NCBI GenBank assembly: GCA_950097015.1
Contig: CATNEN010000041.1
Span: forward strand, 1,182,001 to 1,246,000
Source: Macrostomum hystrix
Lineage: Eukaryota; Platyhelminthes; Macrostomidae
DNA length: 64,000 nucleotides
Reading direction: 5' to 3'
Shown here piece by piece: positions 1 through 11,392 of the stretch; position 1 is the first letter of the stretch; the number at the start of each line of letters is the position of its first letter. The position numbers and the translations under genes were made by a program. The notes under the pieces were generated by a model. It was not told where the DNA came from, made no database searches, and saw only the letters and a list, made by a program, of their open reading frames with translations.

Positions 1-238
1 AACTCCAAGGGCAAATTCTCAGTTTAAAAACTTTCTTTTTCTAATTTGAGCACCGAGAGATCAATACTTCAGGTTGAGTTGCCCCAGGTGCGAAAATGCT
101 CAAGCACTGAGCAAACTGGAGTAATTCAAACTTTTTTTCAGTTTTTTAGATTTTCTTTGACTCCCACACTGTTCTCAGTTGAGTGTATGAAAACCCGTAT
201 TCGAGGGTCCTGCCGACCATCTGGAGTTAACAGTTTCC

Positions 239-364
239 TCAGTTCCCATATAGAGCCTCAGTTCCCATATAGAGCCTCAGTTCCCATATAGAGCCTCAGT
301 TCCCATATAGAGCCTCAGTTCCCATATAGAGCCTCAGTTCCCATATAGAGCCTCAGTTCCCATA
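239..364. repeat. 19-bp minisatellite, about 6.5 copies
   Basis: A 19 bp unit (CAGTTCCCATATAGAGCCT) is repeated head to tail. It abuts the next array, and both units contain GCCTCAGTTCCC, so one array probably grew out of the other. No coding function is inferred. Confidence 0.9.
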
Positions 365-1020
365 CCCATGGGATCAGCTGCTGCCTCAGTTCCCTTTCTG
401 ATTGGATCTGCTGCTGCCTCAGTTCCCTTTCTAATGGGATCTGCTGCTGCCTCAGTTCCCTTTCTGATGGGATCTGCTGCTGCCTCAGTTCCCTTTCTGA
501 TGGGATCTGCTGCTGCCTCAGTTCCCTTTCTAATGGGATCTGCTGCTGCCTCAGTTCCCTTTCTGATTGGATCTGCTGCTGCCTCAGTTCCCTTTCTAAT
601 GGGATCTGCTGCTGCCTCAGTTCCCTTTCTAATGGGATCTGCTGCTGCCTCAGTTCCCTTTCTAATGGGATCTGCTGCTGCCTCAGTTCCCTTTCTGATG
701 GGATCTGCTGCTGCCTCAGTTCCCTTTCTGATTGGATCTGCTGATGCCTCAGTTCCCTTTCTAATGGGATCTGCTGCTGCCTCAGTTCCCTTTCTGATGG
801 GATCTGCTGCTGCCTCAGTTCCCTTTCTAATGGGATCTGCTGCTGCCTCAGTTCCCTTTCTGATTGGATCTGCTGCTGCCTCAGTTCCCTTTCTGATGGG
901 ATCTGCTGCTGCCTCAGTTCCCTTTCTAATGGGATCTGCTGCTGCCTCAGTTCCCTTTCTGATGGGATCTGCTGCTGCCTCAGTTCCCTTTCTAATGGGA
1001 TCTGCTGCTGCCTCAGTTAT
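365..1020. repeat. 33-bp minisatellite, about 20 copies
   Basis: The 33 bp unit would read GSAAASVPFLM on + and has open frames on both strands because 33 is a multiple of 3. Variants are single substitutions (ATTGG or ATGGG, CTGAT or CTAAT). With no start context, splice context or homology, I read it as a minisatellite and not as a gene. Confidence 0.9.
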
Positions 1021-1228
1021 CATGCTGATGGCATCAGCTGCCGTATCATAAGAAATTAATTTTCCAAAGCGAGTTGTCAGTGAATTTCATTCACACAGGC
1101 AGCAACTGTTCCTCTAGCACCTGTGGCCTACGCACACCAAATACTTATTGATCCCAGCAACCCGATCAGCGCTTTATTCAATTCTCCTAAGCGCGCGGAC
1201 ACGAATTCAAACTGGCTGGGGTAGTCGC

Positions 1229-1259
1229 AATATTATATTGGCTCTCCCAATATAATATT
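1229..1259. other. Perfect 13-bp hairpin
   Basis: AATATTATATTGG, then the loop CTCTC, then CCAATATAATATT. The 13 bp stem is perfect and the loop is 5 nt. It could be a remnant of a transposon end. No T-tract follows, so nothing suggests a terminator. Confidence 0.7.
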
Positions 1260-1872
1260 CATATTTGTTCTAGTTTCCAGACTGCAATCATTGAACACAA
1301 AAGAATTGTCAGTTATTTAATGCGGAAGCGAATTCCTCCCGGCTTGAGCACGCGGCTGAGCATACCTGGCTGCTTGTGAGGCCCAGTCGAGGAAGCCGAG
1401 ATCCCCTTGTCCTAACGAGGAAATTTGGCGCTGAGGGGGTGGGGCGACTGGCGCGGGGCTCTCGAGAAGGCAGCGGAAAATAAGAGGCAAGGAGAAATTG
1501 AAAAGCTGCGAGTCGCTGTCCAGAGAGCCGGGCTCTCACCTACAAGGCCAGTGAGGCAGACCACTTGTTTGATCAGTCCTATTTGCCTGCCCCCTGCCCG
1601 ACTGCGGAGTTGGGACTGTCAGGTGCTCAGACAGACAGGGAAAGGTCCCGTCTCCTACCTCAACCCGACTGAAATGCGGAAAGTTGGCGTGCAGCCGGGA
1701 GTTGCTGCTTTTCCCAATAAAAGTGGGAGTTAATTTGGAAGCAGATAGAGAGCCGAAATCAATCCGCCGCCAATGCGCGCTTCCAAGATTTGCTATCGAG
1801 AATGGGCTGAGCTCCGCAGCTTGTTGAGCATGGGGAGCAAGTTGCACGCGCTGAGAAACGGAGCAGCAACTG

Positions 1873-2015
1873 CAGCCAATGGGCGCTCTTGTCCGTGACT
1901 CCCCTTGTCTCCGATCCCAATGAGCGCTGGCGAGTCACTTTAAAAGGGAGATCAGTTGCGGGCTAGCCTGCTGTCTGCCCGAACCGCTGTTAGCGAGTGC
2001 TTCATTGTGTAGCCA
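1873..2015 (+). promoter_or_regulatory. Possible Pol II promoter (CCAAT plus TATA-like)
   Basis: GCCAATGGGCG near 1874 is followed about 65 bp later by CTTTAAAAGGG near 1938-1948. This CCAAT/TATA-like arrangement lies in a locally GC-rich block before an AT-rich stretch. It could drive the UPF0728 gene through a 5' UTR intron, or an unseen transcript. This is motif spacing only and is weak evidence. Confidence 0.25.
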
Positions 2016-4347
2016 TGGACTGGACATTGTATTCATGTCCAACAAAGCAGTATTATTAATTAATTAAACTCCTCGATCCCATAAATACAATAAGCGAAGC
2101 CAAATCAAACGAGGCCGGATTGACCGAAGCCCCGTTGACGAGCGCAGCAACAATTGCTTGCACTGCCGAATCGGAATCTGTTCACGCTGATTTTGCGACA
2201 AAGATTACCGCGCAGAACCTGTTCAAACAGTTGATTGACAAGGTCCGCCTAACTATAATAGTCTCAAGTGTGTATTCGTTGTCGTTGAAATCAGCCGAAC
2301 AGATTCGATAATCTGCTAACTGAATAGTGCACGGTCGAACAACGAATTTCGAGCATCCCTTTTTCAAGACCACAAATATTTTTAGTCCATACGCATACAA
2401 GTGATTTAAGGGATAAAGTGTAAGAAAAAAATGTTTTTTCAAGCCATGCGGTATCGGTCATACGCGGGTGAAATTTAAAGAAGCACTCGACCTATAAAAA
2501 CTAAAATCCTACATTTGCATGTCTTAGGTATAGCCTCACAGCAAGCTATATACTTCCGAACATTACAATTCTGAATACTTAATTGGAAACGACAATCTTG
2601 TATTTTAAATGGTCCTGAAATAGGCCTAATTTCTAAAGCAATCGTGGTTTGCATAAAAAAGACATACATCAAATAAAATATGAAACGTGAAAGCTTGCAA
2701 CTTTGTTCAATCATTTTTTAGCATAGAGATTTATTATTTTAAATAAATCTGCTAAAACTACGATTTAAGATGATCTGAAAATTACGAAGCAAAATACGAA
2801 ATGCGAATGCGAAGAGAATGTGAAAAATGTAGTACGAGTATAAATGCTGTGGTATTTGGCTTATGTTTTAAAAATTCCACAAACGATTACAGCTATGCAA
2901 CAGTTATACCAAGGACCACTTTTCTACTCCTAGTCGTCCTTGAGTTTACTATAAAGGTCTTTGGCTAAACCAAAAAAGTAAGTCGAACAAACACATCGAA
3001 GTCATTGCCAAACGTTATTGAATTACGCTTAGTGTCTAAGACTGCATGTGTTTTATTTTCGTTCAGTCCAGTATGCACTTCTACAGTATGTGTGCAAAAT
3101 TAAAATCGGGATTTTTTAATTTCGTCTCCGTAAACTGCGGGATCCAATGTGCATTTTTAGATCTTTTGATCAGTTGACAAAAATCTCAAATCAAAATGGC
3201 TTGTTAAGGTTTTTTACACAAACGAAGCAAAAGCAAATACAAATACGAAAATTCACATATTTTACTCTAAACTAGCCAAGAGCATTTACACATTTCGTTA
3301 AAATTTTATATGATACCATCGTCCTTTATTAACGCATTTTTGTTATTGTTTGGTAGTCTCCATGACGAGGCATCACCTCGAATTTTATATTGCTTCTGTA
3401 AGCGCATTTATCAGTGCACATTACTGATAATTTGAGTTGGGTCTTGTCCTTTGTATTGAGCTGCTTTAATTTTGGAACTACTTATTATCTTTATCGTCTG
3501 TGGCTGCTAAAAGTGGCTTAGTGTTTTTATTCTTGGGATTAACATTTCATGCTCTTTTTGAGTGGGCTTGATAGTAATAAAATCAAAGTATTAGAAATCG
3601 ATACTTACTTCTTATTTTACTGTGTTATTCACCACCCACTTTGTATTTGTTATTTATTAAATATTAAATAATGATAACATGAGCGCCACAGTTTTTTAAA
3701 TAAGCTAATTAGTCCAAAAAGTCAGTTTGTCTACTACCTAAACTGTTCAAACAGTATGTTTTACACTAACACGACTTTTTTGAGAGATAGACACAACTTT
3801 AAATTTATTTTTTGTTCTACTTCGAATGCCGACAAAATGTCTTTGCCGACTTAACACGCCAGTTTATTTGCGAAAATTAAAAGAAGTTCTTAAATTTCTT
3901 AGTGGACATAGTATTTTATAATATATATCTAATTAGCCAGAAAGTCAGCTACATCCCTAATTTCTTTATATGTTTCAAAGTTTTTATAGTTTATCAGCCT
4001 TAAAATAAAATATCTGCTACATTTATTTTTGTAAGCTTTACAGTTGGTTTAAATTAAATTGTGTTTAATCTTTCATTAGCCTTTTTTGCCCAGAATCAGA
4101 TAGTGAAAAAGTTTACCTGAAAACATAAAATGATTAATTAAATGCAATAAAATAAGTCTTAAATAACATAATTCGACCCAAAGAACCTGATTCTGTCTAC
4201 CTTTTATCGAGCAAAACCTAAGTCAAGCAAGTTAATTTACAGAGGCTGCATTTATATAAAGAGCAAAGACATTGTTTAACATTTTACAAGTTTGTCTAAT
4301 TGAATGGGCACGTTGTGATCCGCCATGTGCGCCCACAGATACCGAGC
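2016..4347. other. AT-rich DNA with no recognised gene
   Basis: No reading frame here resembles a known protein and I see no tandem array. It could be a 5' UTR intron or intergenic DNA upstream of the UPF0728 gene. Confidence 0.5.
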
Positions 4348-4635
4348 ATGCCGGCCAACGCCAATGTGCAAATTCGCTACTCCCAGTACGTGGCCTGCGG
4401 CATCGCCGATTATCGAGAGAGCCGCCTTCGTGGCCTTCAGGCGTCCCTGACCGCGGCAGGCCACAACGTCAGCCTGCAGAGACTCGAGCCAGCCGGTCTG
4501 CGAGACATTGTCGAGCTGTGGGTCAATGGCGAGCGCGTCTTCGCTTGCCAGATGCTCGAACTGGACTACGGCGGTGATGGACAGCTGGACCCGCTGTGCG
4601 CGCAGGCCACCCAGGCTGTGCTTGCCGCCTACTGA
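4348..4635 (+). CDS. UPF0728 family protein (C10orf53-like)
   Basis: This is a complete single-exon frame of 95 codons. The protein resembles human C10orf53 along its whole length. Matching blocks are an N-terminal 'PxNAxVxxRY', 'RLRGLQA-L---GH-V' (about residues 23-37), 'VELWVNGE-VF-C' and a near-identical C-terminus 'GGDGQLDPLCAQAT-AVL-AY'. Human C10orf53 is of similar length (about 93 aa), which supports the ATG at 4348. An in-frame ATG at 4300 would add 16 residues with no counterpart, and an AG at 4337-4338 just before the chosen ATG could be a cis or trans splice acceptor. UPF0728 proteins have no established biochemical function. No signal peptide or membrane segment is visible. The gene is GC-rich against AT-rich flanks. 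Confidence 0.88.
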   Translation: MPANANVQIRYSQYVACGIADYRESRLRGLQASLTAAGHNVSLQRLEPAGLRDIVELWVNGERVFACQMLELDYGGDGQLDPLCAQATQAVLAAY

Positions 4636-4768
4636 GTGACTGACTCACTGCTTTCACTGATGAGTTTGCCATTAGCGTATCCTAACCTTCTAAGAACTCA
4701 AACTCTAGCCCGCTGTAAATATTAACTTACTAGTTTTTTGTTTGCAAATCTGACAGATTTTTCCTCTA

Positions 4769-4774
4769 AATAAA
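4769..4774 (+). terminator. Poly(A) signal AATAAA of the UPF0728 gene
   Basis: AATAAA lies 134 bp after the stop codon, with a second AATAAA-like overlap a few bases downstream (TTAATAAAT). It is correctly placed for 3' end formation of the gene ending at 4635. Confidence 0.55.
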
Positions 4775-4779
4775 TTAAT

Positions 4780-5320
4780 AAATTTGCATATCCTACGCGT
4801 TTTATACTACTTATTCAGTAGTAAAAATATGCATTTCATGAGCCTGTTTAGATCGGATTGACTTCGATTATAAAATGCCATCATGATTTATTCGCAGCTG
4901 AATAATAACTGCCATCGTCTCGCTCTCTCATGGCGCTGTTTAGAAGGGGCGGCTCTCCAAGTTATCGGTGCCAGGGGGAGTGCAATTGGCCAGGTAGATT
5001 AACTGGCTGATGCGGACCGACGGAATTTCTTGGAAAGTCGAAAATCCGGAAAATGGACTGCCTGACTCGTAGTGATGCTTCAGTGGGGACAAAACTCAAA
5101 AGTAACAAAAGCGGCAGCTTCATTTTTAAGTGCCAAAGCGCTCGAATAAAAGAACTATTCGATTACTGATTGACGTAAAACTGAGGATTGAGGAAACTCA
5201 TGCATTAGCAATGAAGTACGTCAGGGCAATATTTGATACTTATTAGTCAGACTAATTTGTGGCCTCTCGCAAGCATGTTTATAAAATACCCGAAAATTTT
5301 ATTCCTTTCCCACATATAAA
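4780..5320. other. Intergenic DNA, nothing recognised
   Basis: AT-rich sequence between the UPF0728 gene and the 5' end of the Helitron. No gene, array or transposon terminus was seen. Confidence 0.5.
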
Positions 5321-5888
5321 TCTATATATATAAAAGTGAAAACTCTGTCTGTGTGTGTGTGTGTCTGTCTGTGTGTGTGCAACCTTTTGTCTTTATAGAC
5401 GCCGAAACCGCTCAACCAAATCGCACCAAACTTTGCACATACCTAAAACCACCTACGCTGAGTGCAATAGGCTACTCAAATTCCCGAAAAATCATTTCCT
5501 TCCTGCTCAAAAGTGCAAAAAACTGCTCAAAAATCGTCAAAAAATCACTCAATTCGACATATCGTCGCCCCACTTTGTCAGATTTTCTCCAAGTTTGATC
5601 CACTTACACTTTACATGTTTTCCAACAATGCTGTCAATTTTGAACATCTCTACTCAATCCAGAGCAAAGCTGCATCATCTCAAAGTGAGTCACTTTTTGT
5701 TTTCCGAGGACAGCCACCCCAACTCCCCTCCGCCACTCTGCGGGCCAAATTTTATTACAGCCACCCCCTCCCTTCCCCGGGCGCCGAAGCCCCAGACTGT
5801 ACATTGTATTTCAAGCCGTGAATGTACACAGCCCAAACCCCTAGACTGTCTACTGGCCCCCAAGCAGCACTGAGACTGAGTGCGGTGA

Positions 5889-6584
5889 GTGCGGTGGCGT
5901 CCCAGTGCGCAGGGCTCTCCGGTTGATATTTCTCTCCAGCCAGCCTATTTCTCTCGATATGCTGACGTTGACTGGCTGTCAGAGAGGGCAATTCTGTGTC
6001 CTAGAAATGATGCCGCCAACGAAATTAACTACCAACTGCTTCAGGAGTTGCCAGGTGCAGTTTTCACCTACAAGTCAATTGATACAACGTTGACTGATGA
6101 CACCGCTGTGGAGTATCCTGTTGAGTTTCTGAACTCTCTAGATCCTCCTGGAACTCCATCGCACAACTTGCAGCTGAAAGTTGGGGCACCAATTATGCTC
6201 CTCCGCAACCTGAATGCGCCAATGCTGTGTAACGGCACCAGACTGATAGTCAGGCGGCTCTTCCCACACGTGATTGAGGCCACGATAATGACTGGATCTG
6301 GCAGAGGAGAGTCTGTGTTCGTTCCCCGGATTCCAATTATCCCCACGGACCTGCCATTTCAGTTCAAGCGACTGCAGTTCCCTGTGAGAGTGTGCTTTGC
6401 GATGACTATTAACAAGGCTCAGGGACAGTCGCTGAAGGTGGCTGGCATCAACCTGGAGACTCCTTGCTTCTCGCATGGGCAGCTTTATGTCGCCTGCTCC
6501 CGTGTTGGAACTCCAGCTGGCCTATTCATTTTCGCACCAAGGGGAAGAACGAAGAATGTGGTGTATCCCCAGGCCTTGAGGTGA
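5889..6584 (+). pseudogene. Helitron PIF1-like helicase, C-terminal fragment
   Basis: The 231-codon frame matches the C-terminal third of Helitron Rep/Hel proteins from about residue 18. In order it shows 'SERAILCPRNDAANEIN', 'YPVEFLNSLDPPG-P-H', 'LKVGAPIMLLRNL', 'CNGTRL', 'FAMTINKAQGQSL' (helicase motif V region) and 'LYVACSRV' (motif VI), ending 'NVVYPQALR'. The Walker A and B motifs and the HUH Rep nuclease are absent upstream. The retained part is free of stops and frameshifts, suggesting a fairly young internal deletion. The ATG at 5889 is not the original start. It is a remnant of the Helitron and not a host gene. Confidence 0.88.
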
Positions 6585-6736
6585 CTCGCAAGCAATTAAT
6601 AGAAAAGTAGTCACGAATTGACCTTGACCTGTCTAACTCTGAACTCTGAAACAGTTTAATTTTGTTTCTTTGACATTGTTATTGTTATGCCATAACTATT
6701 TTCCTTATGTATACGCGTGTACATGCATACTGTATA

Positions 6737-6982
6737 CAGAGGCAGATTTAGGGGGGGGGCGGGGGGCAGTCGCCCCCCCCAAAATTTTAATCATGGGAAT
6801 AAGATGCCCCCACCAGGGGCGTCAGTCGCAGCACTTTTTCAGCCGCTGGCTCCCGTTTTTCAGCCGCTGGCGCCCTTTCTTGGCTCCTGGCGCCCTTTTT
6901 CGGCCGCTGGCACCCCCTCCGTGATTCTCATGGCGCTCCCCTGACAGACCGCCCCAAAACAAAATTCCTGGATCTGCCACTG
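6737..6982. mobile_element. hAT-type MITE, 246 bp, nested in the Helitron
   Basis: The terminal inverted repeats are CAGAGGCAGATTTAGG (left) and the complement of CCTGGATCTGCCACTG (right, reads CAGTGGCAGATCCAGG). Flanking copies of the 8 bp target duplication ACTGTATA lie at 6729-6736 and 6983-6990. CAG-starting TIRs with an 8 bp TSD are the hAT signature. It has no transposase. The interior contains G- and C-runs and 'CGCTGGC' repeats. Confidence 0.88.
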
Positions 6983-7491
6983 ACTGTATAGAGGAGTGGC
7001 TAAGAGACATGTTTCTAAAGAAGTAATCAAGAGGGGGCTGTTTGGACAAACTTTTCACTTATTTTTTACTTAAAACGCCCTTAAACAAACTCTTCACTTT
7101 TCATTAATGCAGTAAATAAATAAATGGTGACCGTCACTATAAAGTTAATACAGAGACGTGAATTGCTTACTGCTTTGCTTTAAATTTCTGCCCCAGAAAC
7201 AACGGGCAAAAAAAGCTAGTACATTATAAGAAAGAAATATTTAAGTACAGCATTAGCCAGCATTATGATTGAAAAACTGAGTTCGCATTATTTCAAGTAC
7301 GATAATCATGCAGCGAAGGTGCAGAAATAGAATCGGCGAGAAAATAGGCAGATGAGCTGGTTCTGCATGCAATTCATAATCAGTCCAAACAATGTACACG
7401 CTGCACAAGTACACAATGTACTGATAGACTGGAATATACCAAGAACTTCGAGTTTTTCAGAGATTCAATGAACTCGACATGCGCCCAGCTC

Positions 7492-10400
7492 TCATATCCC
7501 CGTGCTGTTGCTGAAGTCATCCCGAGCCACCGGCACCCGGTGGGTGTAGGGGATGATGCGGTACACGGGGGCAATCACCAGGATGATGAGCGTGCTGGCG
7601 AAGGTGCACAGCAGGTACACCCAGAACAGCAGCTTGTCTACAAACTGGGCCACCGCACGCCACTCAGCGATCAGCCGGGCCTCCGTGTCGTCGGCCTCGT
7701 GCTTGTCGATGATCTTGCGCAGAGCTTCGACCACCTCGGCGTTTGCCGCTGCCGTCGCCGCTGTCGCACTACTTGACGGACCACCGGCTGGTCGGCGAGT
7801 CGCCGAGGTTGACGAAGCAGACGAAGCCGCAGCGGCAGGTCTCAGCGGCTGATAGGCATTCACAGCGACATGGTTGGAGCGGATGGCCGAAGGCTTGTAT
7901 GCCGTGCCGACATTGTTCTCTTCGTCAGCTGCGGAGTTGGACTGGCCTGATTCGCCTCCCGCATTGAGATTGTGCGACAGGCTGTCAATCGTGAGCTTCA
8001 GACTGAGGTTGCGCAAGAAGGCGGAGGTGCTGCCGAGGTCGGCCAAACCGTGCGAGTTAACTCCTCCGCCGCCTCCGACTGAAGCGGCCAAGCCAGCGAT
8101 GCCGCCGTGAGAGCAGCGGCTGGTCCGGCCGCCTCTGAGTAGCAGCCGACGAAGCCAGTCGGGCAGCGGACGACGACTGGGGCCGCGGTGGTGCAGGTTC
8201 AACACGAACACCGTCATGATGACGGATACGGAGGTCATGGACATCACCACTGTGAGGTAGATGCCTGCAGAATTTGCGGGCAGGGAGATGTGTCTAACAG
8301 CTGGCGTGTCTAACAGCCGGTGTGTCTAACAGCCTGTGTCTAACAGCTGGCGTGTCTAACAGCCGGTGTGTCTAACAGCCTGTGTCTAACAGCCGGTGTG
8401 TCTAACAGCCGCTGTGTCTAACAGCCGCTGTGTCTAACAGCCGGTGTGTCTAACAGCCGCTGTGTCTAACAGCCGCTGTGTCTAACAGCCGCTGTGTCTA
8501 ACAGTTGGTGTGTCTAACAGCGCTGTGTCTAGCAGTTGGTGTGTCTAACAGCCGCTGTGTCTAGCAGTTGGTGTGTCTAACAGCTGTTGTGTCTAACAGC
8601 CTGTGTCTAACAGCTGGTGTGTCTAACAGCCGCTGTGTCTAGCAGTTGGTGTGTCTAACAGCCGCTGTGTCTAGCAGTTGGTGTGTCTAACAGCTGTTGT
8701 GTCTAACAGCCTGTGTCTAACAGCCGCTGTGTCTAACAGTTGGTGTGTCTAACAGCCGCTGTGTCTAGCAGTTGGTGTGTCTAACAGCCGCTGTGTCTAG
8801 CAGTTGGTGTGTCTAACAGCCGCTGTGTCTAGCAGTTGGTGTGTCTAACAGCTGTTGTGTCTAACAGCCTGTGTCTAACAGCTGGTGTGTCTAACAGCTG
8901 TTGTGTCTAACAGTCTGTGTCTAACAGCCGGTGTGTCTAACAGCCGCTGTGTCTAACAGCCGGTGTGTCTAACAGCCCCTGTGTCTAACAGTCGGTGTGT
9001 CTAACAGCCGCTGTTTCTAGCAGTTGGTGTGTCTAACAGCCGCTGTGTCTAGCAGTTGGTGTGTCTAACAGCCGGTGTGTCTAACAGCTGTTGTGTCTAA
9101 CAGTCTGTGTCTAACAGCCGGTGTGTCTAACAGCCGCTGTGTCTAACAGCCGCTGTGTCTAACAGCCGCTGTGTCTAACAGCCGGTGTGTCTAACAGCCC
9201 CTGTGTCTAACAGCTTGTGTGTCTAACAGCCGCTGTGTCTAACAGTCGGTGTGTCTAACAGCCGCTGTGTCTAGCAGTTGGTGTGTCTAAAAGCCGGTGT
9301 GTCTAACAGCCTGTGTCTAACAGTTGGTGTGTCTAACAGCCGGTGTGTCTAACAGCCGCTGTGTCTAACAGCTTGTGTGTCTAACAGCCTGTGTCTAACA
9401 GTTGGTGTGTCTAACAGCCGCTGTGTCTAGCAGTTGGTGTTTCTAACAGCCGCTGTGTCTAACAGTTGGTGTGTCTAACAGCCTGTGTCCAACAGACTGT
9501 GTCTAACAGCCGGTGTGTCTAACAGCCCCTGTGTCTAACAGCTTGTGTGTCTAACAGCCGCTGTGTCTAACAGTCGGTGTGTCTAACAGCCGGTGTGTCT
9601 AACAGCCGCTGTGTCTAACAGCCGGTGTGTCTAACAGCCCCTGTGTCTAACAGTCGGTGTGTCTAACAGCCGCTGTTTCTAGCAGTTGGTGTGTCTAACA
9701 GCCGCTGTGTCTAGCAGTTGGTGTGTCTAACAGCCGGTGTGTCTAACAGCTGTTGTGTCTAACAGTCTGTGTCTAACAGCCGGTGTGTCTAACAGCCGCT
9801 GTGTCTAACAGCCGCTGTGTCTAACAGCCGCTGTGTCTAACAGCCGGTGTGTCTAACAGCCCCTGTGTCTAACAGCTTGTGTGTCTAACAGCCGCTGTGT
9901 CTAACAGTCGGTGTGTCTAACAGCCGCTGTGTCTAGCAGTTGGTGTGTCTAAAAGCCGGTGTGTCTAACAGCCTGTGTCTAACAGTTGGTGTGTCTAACA
10001 GCCGGTGTGTCTAACAGCCGCTGTGTCTAACAGCTTGTGTGTCTAACAGCCTGTGTCTAACAGTTGGTGTGTCTAACAGCCGCTGTGTCTAGCAGTTGGT
10101 GTTTCTAACAGCCGCTGTGTCTAACAGTTGGTGTGTCTAACAGCCTGTGTCCAACAGACTGTGTCTAACAGCAGTGGGTGTCTAACAGCAGTATGTGTCT
10201 AACAGCCTGGGTCTAACAGCAGATTTTTTTATCTAAAAGCATAAAATTTCAGCATAAAATTTGATTCATTCGAGCTGCTGTCTTGTCGTCTCCGAGCTGC
10301 ATCCAGAGAGCCAGGGAATTCTGTAATTTTTCTCTTTTTACTGCACCGAAAAGTGATGACGGAAAGCCTTCTCTCGCCGAGCAGGGAAGCAATTAATATC

Positions 10401-11358
10401 TGGTGCCAGAGATCCCTCTAACTCAGTAGGGGCTGGCGAAAGAAACTCGGGTGGCAAAGGCCTTCCAAGGCTCCACAAAGAGCGGGCTATGCGGTCAAAG
10501 GAAGGCTGAGAAGAGAACAGTTTTCGCAGCGTCAGAGAGAATTCGTTGCCGGAAAACTGTTCGAATATTGCGTGAAGAACTGCTCAGTCTGTGCTCACAA
10601 AACTATTTGGGTCAATTTAGTCCGACGTAAAATATATTGAAATATTAAGGTCAAATTATGCAACAAAACACTGAACTAAGAATTACTGAGTGCACTAATG
10701 CAGGACATTTCCACATATGCACTCGGATCCCAGATCTAAGCTCGAATCCCACACCACCTCAGCTGGAATCCCACACCATCTCATCTCGAATCCCACACCA
10801 TCTCATCTCGAATCCCACATCATCTGGAACGGAGCTCCCGGCTCACTGATGAGTGGCACGGACTCTGAAGTTTCTGGCAGCCGGTCCGCAATGGACAGCA
10901 TGAGCACAGAGAAGGCCAGCAGCACGGTGATCCCCAGGGCAATCTTTTCGCCGGAGTCGGGCGGCAGGCAGAACACCAGCAGGGTCAGGGTGGACATCAT
11001 GATGCACGGGTAGATCACGTGATACATGTAGTACAGCAGGCGCCTGCGGGTTGGCGGGCCGGTGGGTGGCTTGAGTGCGTTCTAGAAAGGGCCGCTTTGA
11101 GCCCATTCACAGTGTAACAATGATACTATCGAGATAATTTTACAAACACACGCACTTCTCAGCTACTGCCTCACAGCCCGCCCCTGGCGTGGCGGCAGGC
11201 AGAATCTAAGGGAGGCACTTGGTGCAGAAAACTAACAGCTCTCCGCTTCACCGGCTGCCAATCAAAGGGGAAGGAAAGGGCTCCAGAGACCCAGGTCTGA
11301 TCCCCGCCTCATTTCTCCCCTGAGCTCAGACTCCAGACCATGCAGAATCGAACTACCG

Positions 11359-11392
<34 letters not shown>

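Larger units (their letters stand above)
5321..7219 (+). mobile_element. Internally deleted Helitron
   Basis: The 5' end is TCTATATATATAAAAG, the typical TC start. It is followed by a GT-rich tract and a 'GACGCCGAAACCGCTCAACC' motif of the type common near Helitron 5' ends. The 3' end is a hairpin (GCCC at 7190-7193 pairing with GGGC at 7204-7207), a short A-tract and the terminal CTAG at 7216-7219. Insertion is between A (5320) and T (7220), with no target duplication, as expected for Helitrons. Inside is only the C-terminal part of the helicase. The Rep domain and helicase motifs I-III are missing, so it cannot move on its own. A hAT MITE is nested near its 3' end. Confidence 0.82.

Noticed and set aside
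334-1051. Overlapping ~228-residue frames on both strands with 11-residue repeats
   Set aside because: Produced by a 33 bp minisatellite; open on both strands, no homology and no splice or start context.
5353-5873. Small frames in the first 550 bp of the Helitron
   Set aside because: They start in the GT-rich Helitron 5' end, overlap one another and show no homology.
8285-10235. CRISPR-like regular repeats
   Set aside because: Units are contiguous with no unique spacers and lie in a eukaryotic intron.
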